From contig NZ_JACHWN010000003.1 of assembly GCF_014191375.1 (NCBI RefSeq), positions 124,001-188,000 on the forward strand: a DNA stretch of 64,000 bases, given 5' to 3'. The DNA is from Mesorhizobium sp. RMAD-H1 (GTDB lineage: Bacteria; Pseudomonadota; Alphaproteobacteria; Rhizobiales; Rhizobiaceae). Shown here one piece after another: positions 8,247 through 15,987 of the stretch (positions are counted from its first letter, which is position 1; each line of letters opens with the position of its first letter). The notes under the pieces are model-generated. The model did not search any database. It was not told the origin of the DNA and saw only the letters and a program-made list of their open reading frames with translations. A program made the position numbers and the translations under genes.

Positions 8247-9437
8247 TTATGCAGCAGGTGAAAAGGTAACGTGAAGCGTTTGCGGCGCGCGGAATTCCCA
8301 GCCGCGGAACGCCGGCGGGCTCCCAGGGTCGAGCTGTAGCTGAGAAAGCCTCGTAAACAGGAGACGCAAAGCGATCTCGATCTGTGCTGCGGCAAACCAG
8401 CGTCCCGCACAGAAATGGTGGCCGAAGCCGAAGGCCGCGTTGCCGCCGTCGTTGCGATGGATGTCGAACCGGTCCGGCTCCTTAAATCGGTTCTCGTCGC
8501 GATTGGCCGATGACAGCACGGCGGCAACGGGGGTGCCTGCCGGGATGGTGACGCCACCGAGCTCGACATCCTCGCGCGCCAGGCGCATCTGCGTTCCGAT
8601 GGGCGCGACCCACCGCACGCCCTCAGCCACCGCCTTCGGCAGCAGCCTATCCATATCGGAAAGCAAAGCCTCCATCTGATCGGGGTTCTGCAACAGGCCG
8701 ACAAGGGTGGAACCGGCTCCATGCCCCGGCTCCTGCATTCCGCCGAGCAGCGTTACCTTAACCGTGGGCAGGATGAATTCGGCCGGGCGCGTTTCCCCCT
8801 CCGGCATACCGTAGTGCAGCATGTGCGAGAGGGGAGAGCCATCGGGTTCCTTCCGCAGCTTCTCGATCAGGGGCAGGGCTACCGCATCGATCTCAGCACA
8901 GGTCCTGTTCGAGATTTCCTGGCGCTTTGGATCCTGCTCATAGTTGATTGCGCCTTGCGACAGGCCGTGGAACCAGCGTCGAAGGGTTTCCACGTCCACA
9001 TTGCGGAAGCCGAAAGAGCGGGCGAGGCTCAGGACCGAAATCGGTTCGAAATATTCGCCCATCAGTTCGGCGTGGCCGCGCTTGGCGAACTTGGCCAGGA
9101 ATTCCTCGGCAATGGGCGTGACCAGGTTCTCAATGTACTCGGCCACCTTGCGTGGGCGGTAATGCGGGTCGATTCCACCGCGCAAGTGCCTGTGTGCGTC
9201 GCCGTCCACGGTCAGGATCGTCGGTTTGCCGAAAGAGATTTCAACCGGTGAAGTCGGTGCTTCGGCGGTGAAGGCTTCGGGCGATTTCGTTACTGTTTCG
9301 ACATCTTCCCAGCGGGTGGCAAACCACACATTCGCCGCCGGGACATAGGTTACCGGGCTCTCTCGTCTCAGGCGGGCATAGATGGGATAAGGATCGGCTT
9401 CGAGCGCTTCGATCGTGATTGCTTCTGCATAGGACAT
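8247..9437 (-). CDS. Cytochrome P450 (second, paralogous to the one at 901)
   Basis: A 396-residue P450 with heme loop FGFGHHFCAGRW (thiolate C343), K-helix EGVR (E272-R275) followed by WVAPIG, and I-helix LLGGMQEPGHGAG. As in the first P450, glutamate E236 is kept but proline P237 replaces the conserved threonine. No reductase or ferredoxin is encoded beside it, so it probably borrows the pair at 2113-3710. It leads the operon P450, ALDH, aminotransferase, SDR, SDR; GGAGGAG sits just upstream of its ATG. The permease at 9495-10943 ends 57 bp upstream in the same direction and may be co-transcribed. Confidence 0.93.
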   Translation of the reverse strand: MSYAEAITIEALEADPYPIYARLRRESPVTYVPAANVWFATRWEDVETVTKSPEAFTAEAPTSPVEISFGKPTILTVDGDAHRHLRGGIDPHYRPRKVAEYIENLVTPIAEEFLAKFAKRGHAELMGEYFEPISVLSLARSFGFRNVDVETLRRWFHGLSQGAINYEQDPKRQEISNRTCAEIDAVALPLIEKLRKEPDGSPLSHMLHYGMPEGETRPAEFILPTVKVTLLGGMQEPGHGAGSTLVGLLQNPDQMEALLSDMDRLLPKAVAEGVRWVAPIGTQMRLAREDVELGGVTIPAGTPVAAVLSSANRDENRFKEPDRFDIHRNDGGNAAFGFGHHFCAGRWFAAAQIEIALRLLFTRLSQLQLDPGSPPAFRGWEFRAPQTLHVTFSPAA

Positions 9438-9494
9438 GACTTCTCCTCCTCCGCGCGAAAGTGGGCGGCCCGGAAGCCGCCCGGTCTGGATGGG

Positions 9495-10943
9495 TCAATC
9501 GACCATGGCCTGTCCGAGACGGTTGAATGCCGTGAGATCGCGCGATCTCAGTGCGGAGGAGAGCACGAGACCGACCAGGGCAGCGATCAGGATGAGGCTT
9601 GGCAGAAAGATGCCAAGGAAACCTGAAGCGCCCGAAAGATTGCCGAAATTGATGACGATCTGATAGATCACGATGAGCAAGGCAACGAGTGCGATGCCTG
9701 GCATTACCAGCGTCTTGAGCGGAGAGGGCGCGAGCTGCGGGTTCTGTCTGAAATAGGCGATGACCGCGAGCGACGTCGTCGCCATCAGGACGATAATGCC
9801 GAGGGTTCCCACATTCGTCAGCCACGAGAAGAGCGAGAGCACCGGATCAAGCCCGAGAGCCGCGAAGAGGCCGATGACCCCGACCGCGATCACCGTCTGG
9901 ACCATCGAGCCGACATAGGGGCTCTGGTGGACAGGGTGGGTTACGCCGATCGCCTCGGGCAGGAGCTTCTCACGACCGGCGACGTACATATAGCGCGCCA
10001 CGCCATTGTGGAAAGCCACCACGCCGGCAAAGAGGCTGGACACGAAAAGAATGCCCATTGCTTGCGTCAACCAGCCACCGGCGTAGCGATCGGACAGGCC
10101 GAAGAGGAAGGTGGTCGGATCCTGCAGCGCCTGCAGTTCGGGCACGAGTTTATCGACCCCGGCGCCCATCGCCATGCACCAGGCGCTCAGCGTATAGAAC
10201 AGGCCGATCATCAGCACGGAGAAATAGGTGGCCCGGGGGATCGTCCGCTGCGGATCCCGTGCTTCCTCGCTGTAGATGGTGGTGGCCTCGAAGCCGATGA
10301 AGGCCGCAAATGCGAAGAGCAGCCCGATAGCGGGCGAGCCGCTCAACAATTGTGATGGGCTGAAGGGCTGGAGGTTAAGTCCGCCGTCGCCGCCCTGGCC
10401 GACAATGAATAGATTAAGGACCAGCACGACCGCATATTCGCCGATGACAAGCACCGTGAGGACCTTCGCGGAAAGATCGACCTGCCGATAGGCGAGGATA
10501 GCGATCAGGGCGATTGCCAGAAAGCTCCAGACCCACCAGGGAAGATTGATACCCCAACTCGCAAACAGACCGCTGGTCGCAGCGCCCAGAAGACCAAGCA
10601 CCCCGATCTGCATGGCATTGTAACTCAGAATGGCGACCATCGCCGCCGCACCGCCTAAAAGGCCGCCGAGCCCGCGGCTGACATAGCAATAGAAGGCTCC
10701 TGCGTTGGCGACGTGACGCGCCATGGCGACATAGCCTACCGCAAAGAGCACCAGCAGAATTGTAACGATCAGATAGGTGCCGGCGAATCCGGCGCCGTTT
10801 CCCATGAGCATAGCGAGCGGCGTGCCACCCGCAATCGCCGTCAGCGGGGCTGCGGCGGAAATGACCAGAAATGTGATCCCCCACACGCCCAGGCTGTTTT
10901 TCTTCAATCTGTTTGATTGCTGCGTATCGGCTACCGCTGACAT
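9495..10943 (-). CDS. APC-superfamily amino-acid/amine permease
   Basis: A 482-residue inner-membrane protein with about 12 hydrophobic segments. The N-terminal region LGVWGITFLVISAAAPLTA with GGTPLAMLMG matches the first helices of APC transporters, and GFEATTIYSEEARDP is the conserved loop after TM6 seen in amino-acid permeases. Start: ATG 10943 follows GGAGGGAACA; a longer reading from 11054 lacks support. It lies directly upstream of, and in the same direction as, the P450/ALDH/aminotransferase operon and is divergent from an IclR gene. It is the natural candidate for uptake of the nitrogenous substrate of the cluster (inference). Confidence 0.9.
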   Translation of the reverse strand: MSAVADTQQSNRLKKNSLGVWGITFLVISAAAPLTAIAGGTPLAMLMGNGAGFAGTYLIVTILLVLFAVGYVAMARHVANAGAFYCYVSRGLGGLLGGAAAMVAILSYNAMQIGVLGLLGAATSGLFASWGINLPWWVWSFLAIALIAILAYRQVDLSAKVLTVLVIGEYAVVLVLNLFIVGQGGDGGLNLQPFSPSQLLSGSPAIGLLFAFAAFIGFEATTIYSEEARDPQRTIPRATYFSVLMIGLFYTLSAWCMAMGAGVDKLVPELQALQDPTTFLFGLSDRYAGGWLTQAMGILFVSSLFAGVVAFHNGVARYMYVAGREKLLPEAIGVTHPVHQSPYVGSMVQTVIAVGVIGLFAALGLDPVLSLFSWLTNVGTLGIIVLMATTSLAVIAYFRQNPQLAPSPLKTLVMPGIALVALLIVIYQIVINFGNLSGASGFLGIFLPSLILIAALVGLVLSSALRSRDLTAFNRLGQAMVD

Positions 10944-11015
10944 TGTTCCCTCCTGGATATCAAAGCTTGCGCCATTGAATGGCGGCGGCCCCGGCGTTGC
11001 GCCCCCTGCCAGAGT

Positions 11016-11041
11016 TTCAAATAATGAACCACCGGTTTGAA
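11016..11041. promoter_or_regulatory. Inverted repeat in the divergent permease / IclR promoter region
   Basis: The 164-bp gap between the permease start (10943) and the IclR start (11108) holds an inverted repeat, TTCAAA and TTTGAA, separated by 14 nt. It could be the operator of the adjacent IclR regulator, but six-base arms can arise by chance and no second copy was found here. Confidence 0.25.
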
Positions 11042-11107
11042 TATAGACTTGCAAGTGAACCGGGCTTCTGTCAAGATAATTCTCATGTTAAGTATTTTGA
11101 GGAATCG

Positions 11108-11881
11108 ATGAGCACGGTCGGCAAGGCGCTAACGCTTCTTAATCTTTTCAGTGCGGAAAAGCCGGAATTGGGTCTCGTTGAGCTTGCCCGCGGGGCGGGC
11201 TACGACAAGGCGACGACCCGGCGCCTGCTCGTATCGCTCGCCGAGCACGGTTTCGTCGAACAAGATCCAGAAAGCCGCCTTTACCGGATCGGCGCCAGCC
11301 TGACGCGCTTCGCGCGAATTCGCGAAGCGCGCCTGCCGCTGCTCCAGACCGCACTTCCTTTCATCCGGAAGCTGGCGGAGGAAACCGGCGAGACCGTGCA
11401 TTTGTCGGAGGCTGGAAACGGCACGTTGGCGACGATCTATGTCGAGCATCCGGCGCGCGCGAACCGGGTCAATGTCGATGTCGGAGGACTCCTACCCCTG
11501 CATTCGACCGCGTCCGGCATTGCCTATCTGTCGCACGCGCGGGACGCCGTGGTCAAAGCGGCGCTGGCTTCGCCGCTCACTGCCTTCACCGCATACACTG
11601 CGACGGACCGGGCTGCCGTCGTCGCTGCCATGGATGCAGCCCGCCGACGGGGCTATTCCACGAGCGAGCAGGGCTATGAGGAAGGGGTTTATAGCGTGGC
11701 CGCGGCGATCCTGGGGGCGGATGGCTTCGCCATTGGAACGCTCGCGATCGCCGCTCCTCTAGTGCGCACCCCCAAGGCAAAGGCGATAGAGCGCGGTAAG
11801 GCCGTCATGATTGCAGCGCGCGAGATTACGCAGCTGCTCAACGGCGATCGCATAAACACGGTCGCGAAGGCATCAGCATGA
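11108..11881 (+). CDS. IclR-family transcriptional regulator
   Basis: A 257-residue IclR protein. The N-terminal winged HTH covers about residues 1-65 (VGKALTLLNLFS, LVELARGAGYDKATTRRLLVSLAEHGFVEQD), and the C-terminal effector domain includes ETVHLSEAGNG and STSEQGYEEGVYSVAAAIL. The start at 11108 is 5 nt after GAGG and matches the family's usual first helix; longer in-frame readings upstream to 10979 would lengthen it without homology. It is divergent from the permease and followed 16 bp later by the UPF0261 gene. It probably controls both directions of this cluster in response to a pathway acid (inference). Confidence 0.88.
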   Translation: MSTVGKALTLLNLFSAEKPELGLVELARGAGYDKATTRRLLVSLAEHGFVEQDPESRLYRIGASLTRFARIREARLPLLQTALPFIRKLAEETGETVHLSEAGNGTLATIYVEHPARANRVNVDVGGLLPLHSTASGIAYLSHARDAVVKAALASPLTAFTAYTATDRAAVVAAMDAARRRGYSTSEQGYEEGVYSVAAAILGADGFAIGTLAIAAPLVRTPKAKAIERGKAVMIAAREITQLLNGDRINTVAKASA

Positions 11882-11897
11882 CAAGGGAGGAACCGGG

Positions 11898-13160
11898 ATG
11901 GAGGAAGCCCCGAAGATTCTGGTCATCGGCACGGGAGATACCAAAGCCGATGAACTTGAATTCATTCGCGAGAGCATAGAACGGGCAGGAGGGCGCTCCC
12001 TGATGCTGGATATCAGCATTCTGGGCGACCCGCCCTATGCGCCCGAATATGACAAGCACAGTGTGGCTGCCGCGGCCGGTACGACCATATCGGCGATTAT
12101 CCGGTCGGGCGACGAAAACAGCGCCATGACGCTGATGTCGGACGGCGCCTCGCGCCTTGCACGCGATCTTCACGAACGGGGGGAGATCGACGGCATGCTG
12201 GCTATAGGCGGTACCATGGGCACTGATCTTGCGCTGGATGTGGCGCTCCAACTTCCCATCGGCACCCCGAAGTTCATTGTCTCGACCATCGCTTATTCTC
12301 ATCTCATCCCGCCGGAGCGGATCGCGCCCGATTTGATGATGATCCTGTGGGCGGGAGGCCTGTACGGCCTGAACGCCACCTGCAGGGCCGTTCTCTCGCA
12401 GGCCTGCGGGGCTGTCGTGGGCGCGGCCCGGATGGGTTTGCGTCTCCATAATCGGCGTCCCGCCGTGGCGATCAGTTCACTCGGCAAAAGCTGCCTCGCC
12501 TATGTGGCCGCGCTCAGCCCCGAGCTCAAAAAGCGTGGCTACGAGCCGGTCGTCTTCCACACGACGGGCATGGGCGGCCGCGCGCTGGAGGGTCTGGCGG
12601 CCCAGAAAGCCTTCGCGGCGGTCATGGATTTCAGTCTGCAGGAGGTCGCCAATCATCTGGCGGGTTCGGTCGTTACCTCCGGGGTCGACCGGATGGAGAA
12701 TGCCGGGCATGCCGGCATTCCGCAGATCGTAGCCCCGGGGGCGATCGATATGGTCGATTTTCCTACCTGGCAGGCAACGCCTTCGGGATATGAGGAGCGC
12801 CCTTACCACGCCCACAATCGCCTGATTGCATCGGTCACCAGTGATGGGGAAACCCGGCGCCGCATCGCCCGGACCATTGGCGAAAAACTCGCCGCCGCAA
12901 AGGGGCGGACCGCCTTCATCCTTCCCGCCGGTGGCGTCCAGCAATGGGATATGGCAGGAGAGCCTCTCCATGAGCCGGAGGCACTGAATGCATTCATAGA
13001 TGAAATGCGTGGGACGATTCCGGCGAATGTCGAATTTCACGAAATTCCCGATCATATCAACAGTGCAGCATTCGCGGCCAAGGCGCTGGAGATTTTTGAT
13101 GCCTGGGTAGCCGAAGGCATCATACCGCCCGGCAATTGCGTTGCGGAGGCTGCGGCGTGA
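11898..13160 (+). CDS. Tm-1-like ATP-binding protein, UPF0261 family
   Basis: A 420-residue protein of the UPF0261 family, related to the N-terminal ATP-binding domain of tomato Tm-1. Seen: the start KILVIGTGDTKADEL, AIGGTMGTDLALDVALQLP, GMGGRALEGL, and VAPGAIDMVDF, all at the positions expected for this family and at full length. In plants and many bacteria the domain is fused to, or next to, a TIM-barrel partner; none is seen here. It is preceded by IclR and overlaps the following HAD gene by one base (TGATG). Its biochemical function is not established; in this locus it presumably acts on an intermediate of the amine pathway. Confidence 0.85.
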   Translation: MEEAPKILVIGTGDTKADELEFIRESIERAGGRSLMLDISILGDPPYAPEYDKHSVAAAAGTTISAIIRSGDENSAMTLMSDGASRLARDLHERGEIDGMLAIGGTMGTDLALDVALQLPIGTPKFIVSTIAYSHLIPPERIAPDLMMILWAGGLYGLNATCRAVLSQACGAVVGAARMGLRLHNRRPAVAISSLGKSCLAYVAALSPELKKRGYEPVVFHTTGMGGRALEGLAAQKAFAAVMDFSLQEVANHLAGSVVTSGVDRMENAGHAGIPQIVAPGAIDMVDFPTWQATPSGYEERPYHAHNRLIASVTSDGETRRRIARTIGEKLAAAKGRTAFILPAGGVQQWDMAGEPLHEPEALNAFIDEMRGTIPANVEFHEIPDHINSAAFAAKALEIFDAWVAEGIIPPGNCVAEAAA

Positions 13161-13813
13161 TGCGGCCAAAGGCGCTGGTGCTTGATTTCGGCGGGGTAAT
13201 CAGCCGAACCCTGTTTGAGACGCATGATGTCACGGAAGCGGCGCTGGGCCTGCCTTCCGGCACGCTCACCTGGCGCGGCCCGTTCGATCCTCCCACGGAC
13301 CCGCTGTGGCAGGCGATGCAGCGCGAAGAGATCAGCGAGCGTGACTATTGGCTCACCCGCACCCGCGAGGTGGGGCGGCTCTTGGGCGAGGATTGGGACA
13401 AGATGGAAACCTTCGTCCGGCGTGCCCGTGGCACCGATCCGGATGCCGCACTGCGCCCGGAAGCCGTCTCGGCCATCCGTAAGGCGCATGCGGCGGGGGT
13501 TCGCCTTGCTATCCTCTCCAACGAATTGGACCTTTTCTATGGGGCGGCGTTCCGGGACCGCTTATCCATCCTTCCGCTTTTCGAAGTGATCGTTGACGCC
13601 ACCTATACCGGCATTCTCAAGCCCGACCCGCGCGCCTATGCGGCGGCCGCCGAGGCGCTTGCCTTGCCACCGCAGGCTTGTGTCTTCGTCGACGACCAGA
13701 AGCGCAACATTGCGGGCGCGGAGAAGGCCGGCATGTGCGCTGTCCATTTCGACGTCCTCGACCCCGGCAAATCCTACGCGGAAGCACTCGGCCAATTCGG
13801 CCTTTCCGCCTGA
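13160..13813 (+). CDS. HAD-superfamily hydrolase
   Basis: A 217-residue haloacid-dehalogenase-type phosphatase or dehalogenase. Motif I is ALVLDFGGVIS with glycine where most phosphatases have the second aspartate (D-F-G-G), as in epoxide-hydrolase N-terminal / YihX-like HADs. Motif II is LAILSNE, the lysine is in GILKPDPRAY, and motif IV is CVFVDDQKRNIAGA. The ATG overlaps the UPF0261 stop by one base, so the two are coupled. The aminotransferase starts 16 bp later. The substrate is unknown. Confidence 0.85.
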   Translation: MRPKALVLDFGGVISRTLFETHDVTEAALGLPSGTLTWRGPFDPPTDPLWQAMQREEISERDYWLTRTREVGRLLGEDWDKMETFVRRARGTDPDAALRPEAVSAIRKAHAAGVRLAILSNELDLFYGAAFRDRLSILPLFEVIVDATYTGILKPDPRAYAAAAEALALPPQACVFVDDQKRNIAGAEKAGMCAVHFDVLDPGKSYAEALGQFGLSA

Positions 13814-13828
13814 AGCACAGGAAAATCC

Positions 13829-15181
13829 ATGCGCGACAAAAACTTTCTCATCGAAAACAATGCAAAGCCCATCTGGCATCCCATGGCTCATCCGGCTGAG
13901 ATGCGTGGCAATCCGCCACGCGTCATCATGAAGGGCGAGGGCGCCTATGTTACGGATATAGAAGGGCGCACAGTGCTCGACGCCGTAGGCGGGCTATGGA
14001 ACGTCAATCTCGGCTACAGCTGCGACCCGATAAAACGCGCCATCGCCGCTCAGCTCGATGCGCTGCCCTATTATTCGGGCTTCCGTGGTACGTCGACGGG
14101 GCCGTCGATCGAACTGGCTTACGAACTAACGCAGTTCTTCGCACCCGAGGGCATGGTGCGGGCATTTTTCACCTCCGGCGGGTCGGATTCGGTGGAAACG
14201 GCGCTCAGGCTCGCCAGGCAGTACTGGAAAATCCGCGGGCAGGGCGACCGGACGAAGTTCATCGCGCTCAAGAAGGGTTACCACGGCACCCATTTCGGTG
14301 GCGCTTCTGTCAACGGCAACGCCAATTTCCGGCGTAACTACGAGCCGCTGATGCCCGGGGTATTCCACATCCCGGCGCCTTACACCTATCGCAATCCTTT
14401 CGACGAGACTGATCCGGAAAGGTTGGCAAGGCTTTGCGCCAAGTCGTTGGAGGACGAGATCGCCTTCCAGGGAGCGGACACGATTGCCGCCTTCATCATG
14501 GAGCCGATCCTGGGTGCGGGCGGCGTGATCGTGCCGCATGAGAGCTTCATGCGGCTGGCGCGGGATATCTGCAACCGTCACGAGATCCTCTTCATCGCCG
14601 ATGAGGTCGTCACCGGCTTCGGCCGTGCCGGAGCTTGGTCCGGCTCGCGGCTGCACGGGGTGAAGCCCGACATGATGACCATCGCCAAGGCGATTACTTG
14701 TGGCTACTTCCCCCTTGGCGCCACCCTGATCGGCGAAGAAGTCGCGGAGGTGTTCGAGGCTGACAGAACGAGCTTCGGCGCTATTGGCCACGGCTATACC
14801 TATTCCGGCCACCCCGTGGGCTGCGCGGCGGGTCTTGCCGCGCTCGTGGAGACACGTCGCCTCAAGGTGGACGAAAACGCGGCCGCGCGCGGCAGGGAAC
14901 TTGCCGACGTGCTGGAAGGCTTGAAGCGCAAGCATGCGCTCATCGGTGATATACGCTGCAAGGGCCTGATGGCGGCTTTGGAGCTCGTCAGCGATCGCGA
15001 GATGAAGAGGCCTGCGGATAAGGCGACAATGGCGAAAGTGGCGGACGCGGCCTATGAAGCCGGTGTCATGCTGCGCATTTCCGGCTCCAACATCATCCTA
15101 TCGCCTCCGCTCATTCTGAAGACGGAAGAAGTGCGCATGATCGGTGAGGCGCTGGATGCGGGCCTTATGCAGGCATCATAG
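13829..15181 (+). CDS. Class III omega-aminotransferase (beta-alanine/putrescine:pyruvate type)
   Basis: A 450-residue class III aminotransferase. The PLP lysine is K287 (IAKAITCGYFPLGA), the PLP aspartate D258 (FIADEVVTGFGR), and the phosphate loop FTSGGSDSVETALRLAR. The beginning, with WHPMAHP and a long central insert ending IPAPYTYRNPF, is typical of omega-amino-acid/diamine:pyruvate transaminases. It ends the IclR-UPF0261-HAD transcript. It is a different subfamily from the aminotransferase at 5371-6762, so the cluster has two separate transaminations. The true amine donor is not readable from the sequence. Confidence 0.9.
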   Translation: MRDKNFLIENNAKPIWHPMAHPAEMRGNPPRVIMKGEGAYVTDIEGRTVLDAVGGLWNVNLGYSCDPIKRAIAAQLDALPYYSGFRGTSTGPSIELAYELTQFFAPEGMVRAFFTSGGSDSVETALRLARQYWKIRGQGDRTKFIALKKGYHGTHFGGASVNGNANFRRNYEPLMPGVFHIPAPYTYRNPFDETDPERLARLCAKSLEDEIAFQGADTIAAFIMEPILGAGGVIVPHESFMRLARDICNRHEILFIADEVVTGFGRAGAWSGSRLHGVKPDMMTIAKAITCGYFPLGATLIGEEVAEVFEADRTSFGAIGHGYTYSGHPVGCAAGLAALVETRRLKVDENAAARGRELADVLEGLKRKHALIGDIRCKGLMAALELVSDREMKRPADKATMAKVADAAYEAGVMLRISGSNIILSPPLILKTEEVRMIGEALDAGLMQAS

Positions 15182-15282
15182 CAGCTATTCGGCAGGCTTG
15201 GTCTGTGCGAGCTCGGGCGGAAGGTTCGCCCGGATGCTATGCCACGAAGCGCTTGCTGCTTTCGTTTGACCCGAGGTGAAGA

Positions 15283-15732
15283 TTAGCCGGCTTGTTGCCC
15301 AATAGCGGCAAGGAAGCCGGCGGTGTCGAAATAGTCGCGCCAGCGGGCGATCTTTCCACCCTCGATCTCGATTACGCCCAGGGCGCGAACGGTCAGGATG
15401 ATGGTGCCATCCTGCCTGCAGAAGTGATCGACCCGCTCGGCATGGATACGGTTGCCTTCGCCTGACAGCACGAGGTCCTCAATGCGCATGTGGTGAAACT
15501 GCACCGGGAACGCCCGGGCGAAATTCGTAGCCTCTTCGGGGCCAATCGTTTGGGCCAGGCCGACATTTTCCCAGATGGTCCCATCATTGAAATATGCATG
15601 GAAGGAATTCCAGAACCCCTCAGGCGTGGCGACAGTCGCTTCGAAGAATTCCCGAACGAGCGCGACCGCTTGAGCCGTCTCATTTCCACGGTGTTCCTTA
15701 CCCGCTTGCTTCCTGCCCACATTTGCAGACAT
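15283..15732 (-). CDS. Limonene-1,2-epoxide-hydrolase-like enzyme (NTF2 fold)
   Basis: A 149-residue protein aligning along its whole length with limonene-1,2-epoxide hydrolase (LEH). The LEH catalytic set is present with an offset of one: R100 and D102 in ERVDHF and D133 in WRDYFD correspond to R99, D101 and D132, and N56 corresponds to N55; the active-site tyrosine Y53 is a tryptophan (W54). Enzymes of this family open epoxides with water in a single step, or have lost that activity and become SnoaL-like. AAGGA lies 8 nt before ATG 15732. It stands alone, convergent with the aminotransferase, beside the P450 cluster, so it could process a P450-made epoxide (inference). Confidence 0.75.
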   Translation of the reverse strand: MSANVGRKQAGKEHRGNETAQAVALVREFFEATVATPEGFWNSFHAYFNDGTIWENVGLAQTIGPEEATNFARAFPVQFHHMRIEDLVLSGEGNRIHAERVDHFCRQDGTIILTVRALGVIEIEGGKIARWRDYFDTAGFLAAIGQQAG

Positions 15733-15938
15733 GGCCCATTTCCTTGCTGAACATGGGCAAGGACTATCGTGCCGGTCAGATTTGGTCGCTCAGAATCAGG
15801 CGGGTTTTTGCAATTTCGGTCGGAAATCATTTGCCTTTGGCGATTTCGCCGGGAAATTGCATCATCAAAGCATGTGACTTTGGATGAGGAAGGCCTTGGC
15901 GGGCGGCTCAATGGCTCTGCCCAGCCGATCCGGCTCCG

Positions 15939-15981
15939 TCTACCCTGCCCCTCAGCCAAAACTGCTGAGGGGCAGGGTAGA
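15939..15981. terminator. Long perfect stem-loop beyond the aldolase gene
   Basis: An 18-bp perfect stem with a 7-nt loop (CAAAACT) lies 6 bp beyond the stop codon of the minus-strand aldolase gene. Position fits a transcript 3' end, but no clear T-run follows on the minus strand, so it may instead protect the mRNA 3' end or act with Rho. It also separates the aldolase/TctC transcript from the LEH-like gene. Confidence 0.55.
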
Positions 15982-15987
15982 TATGGT

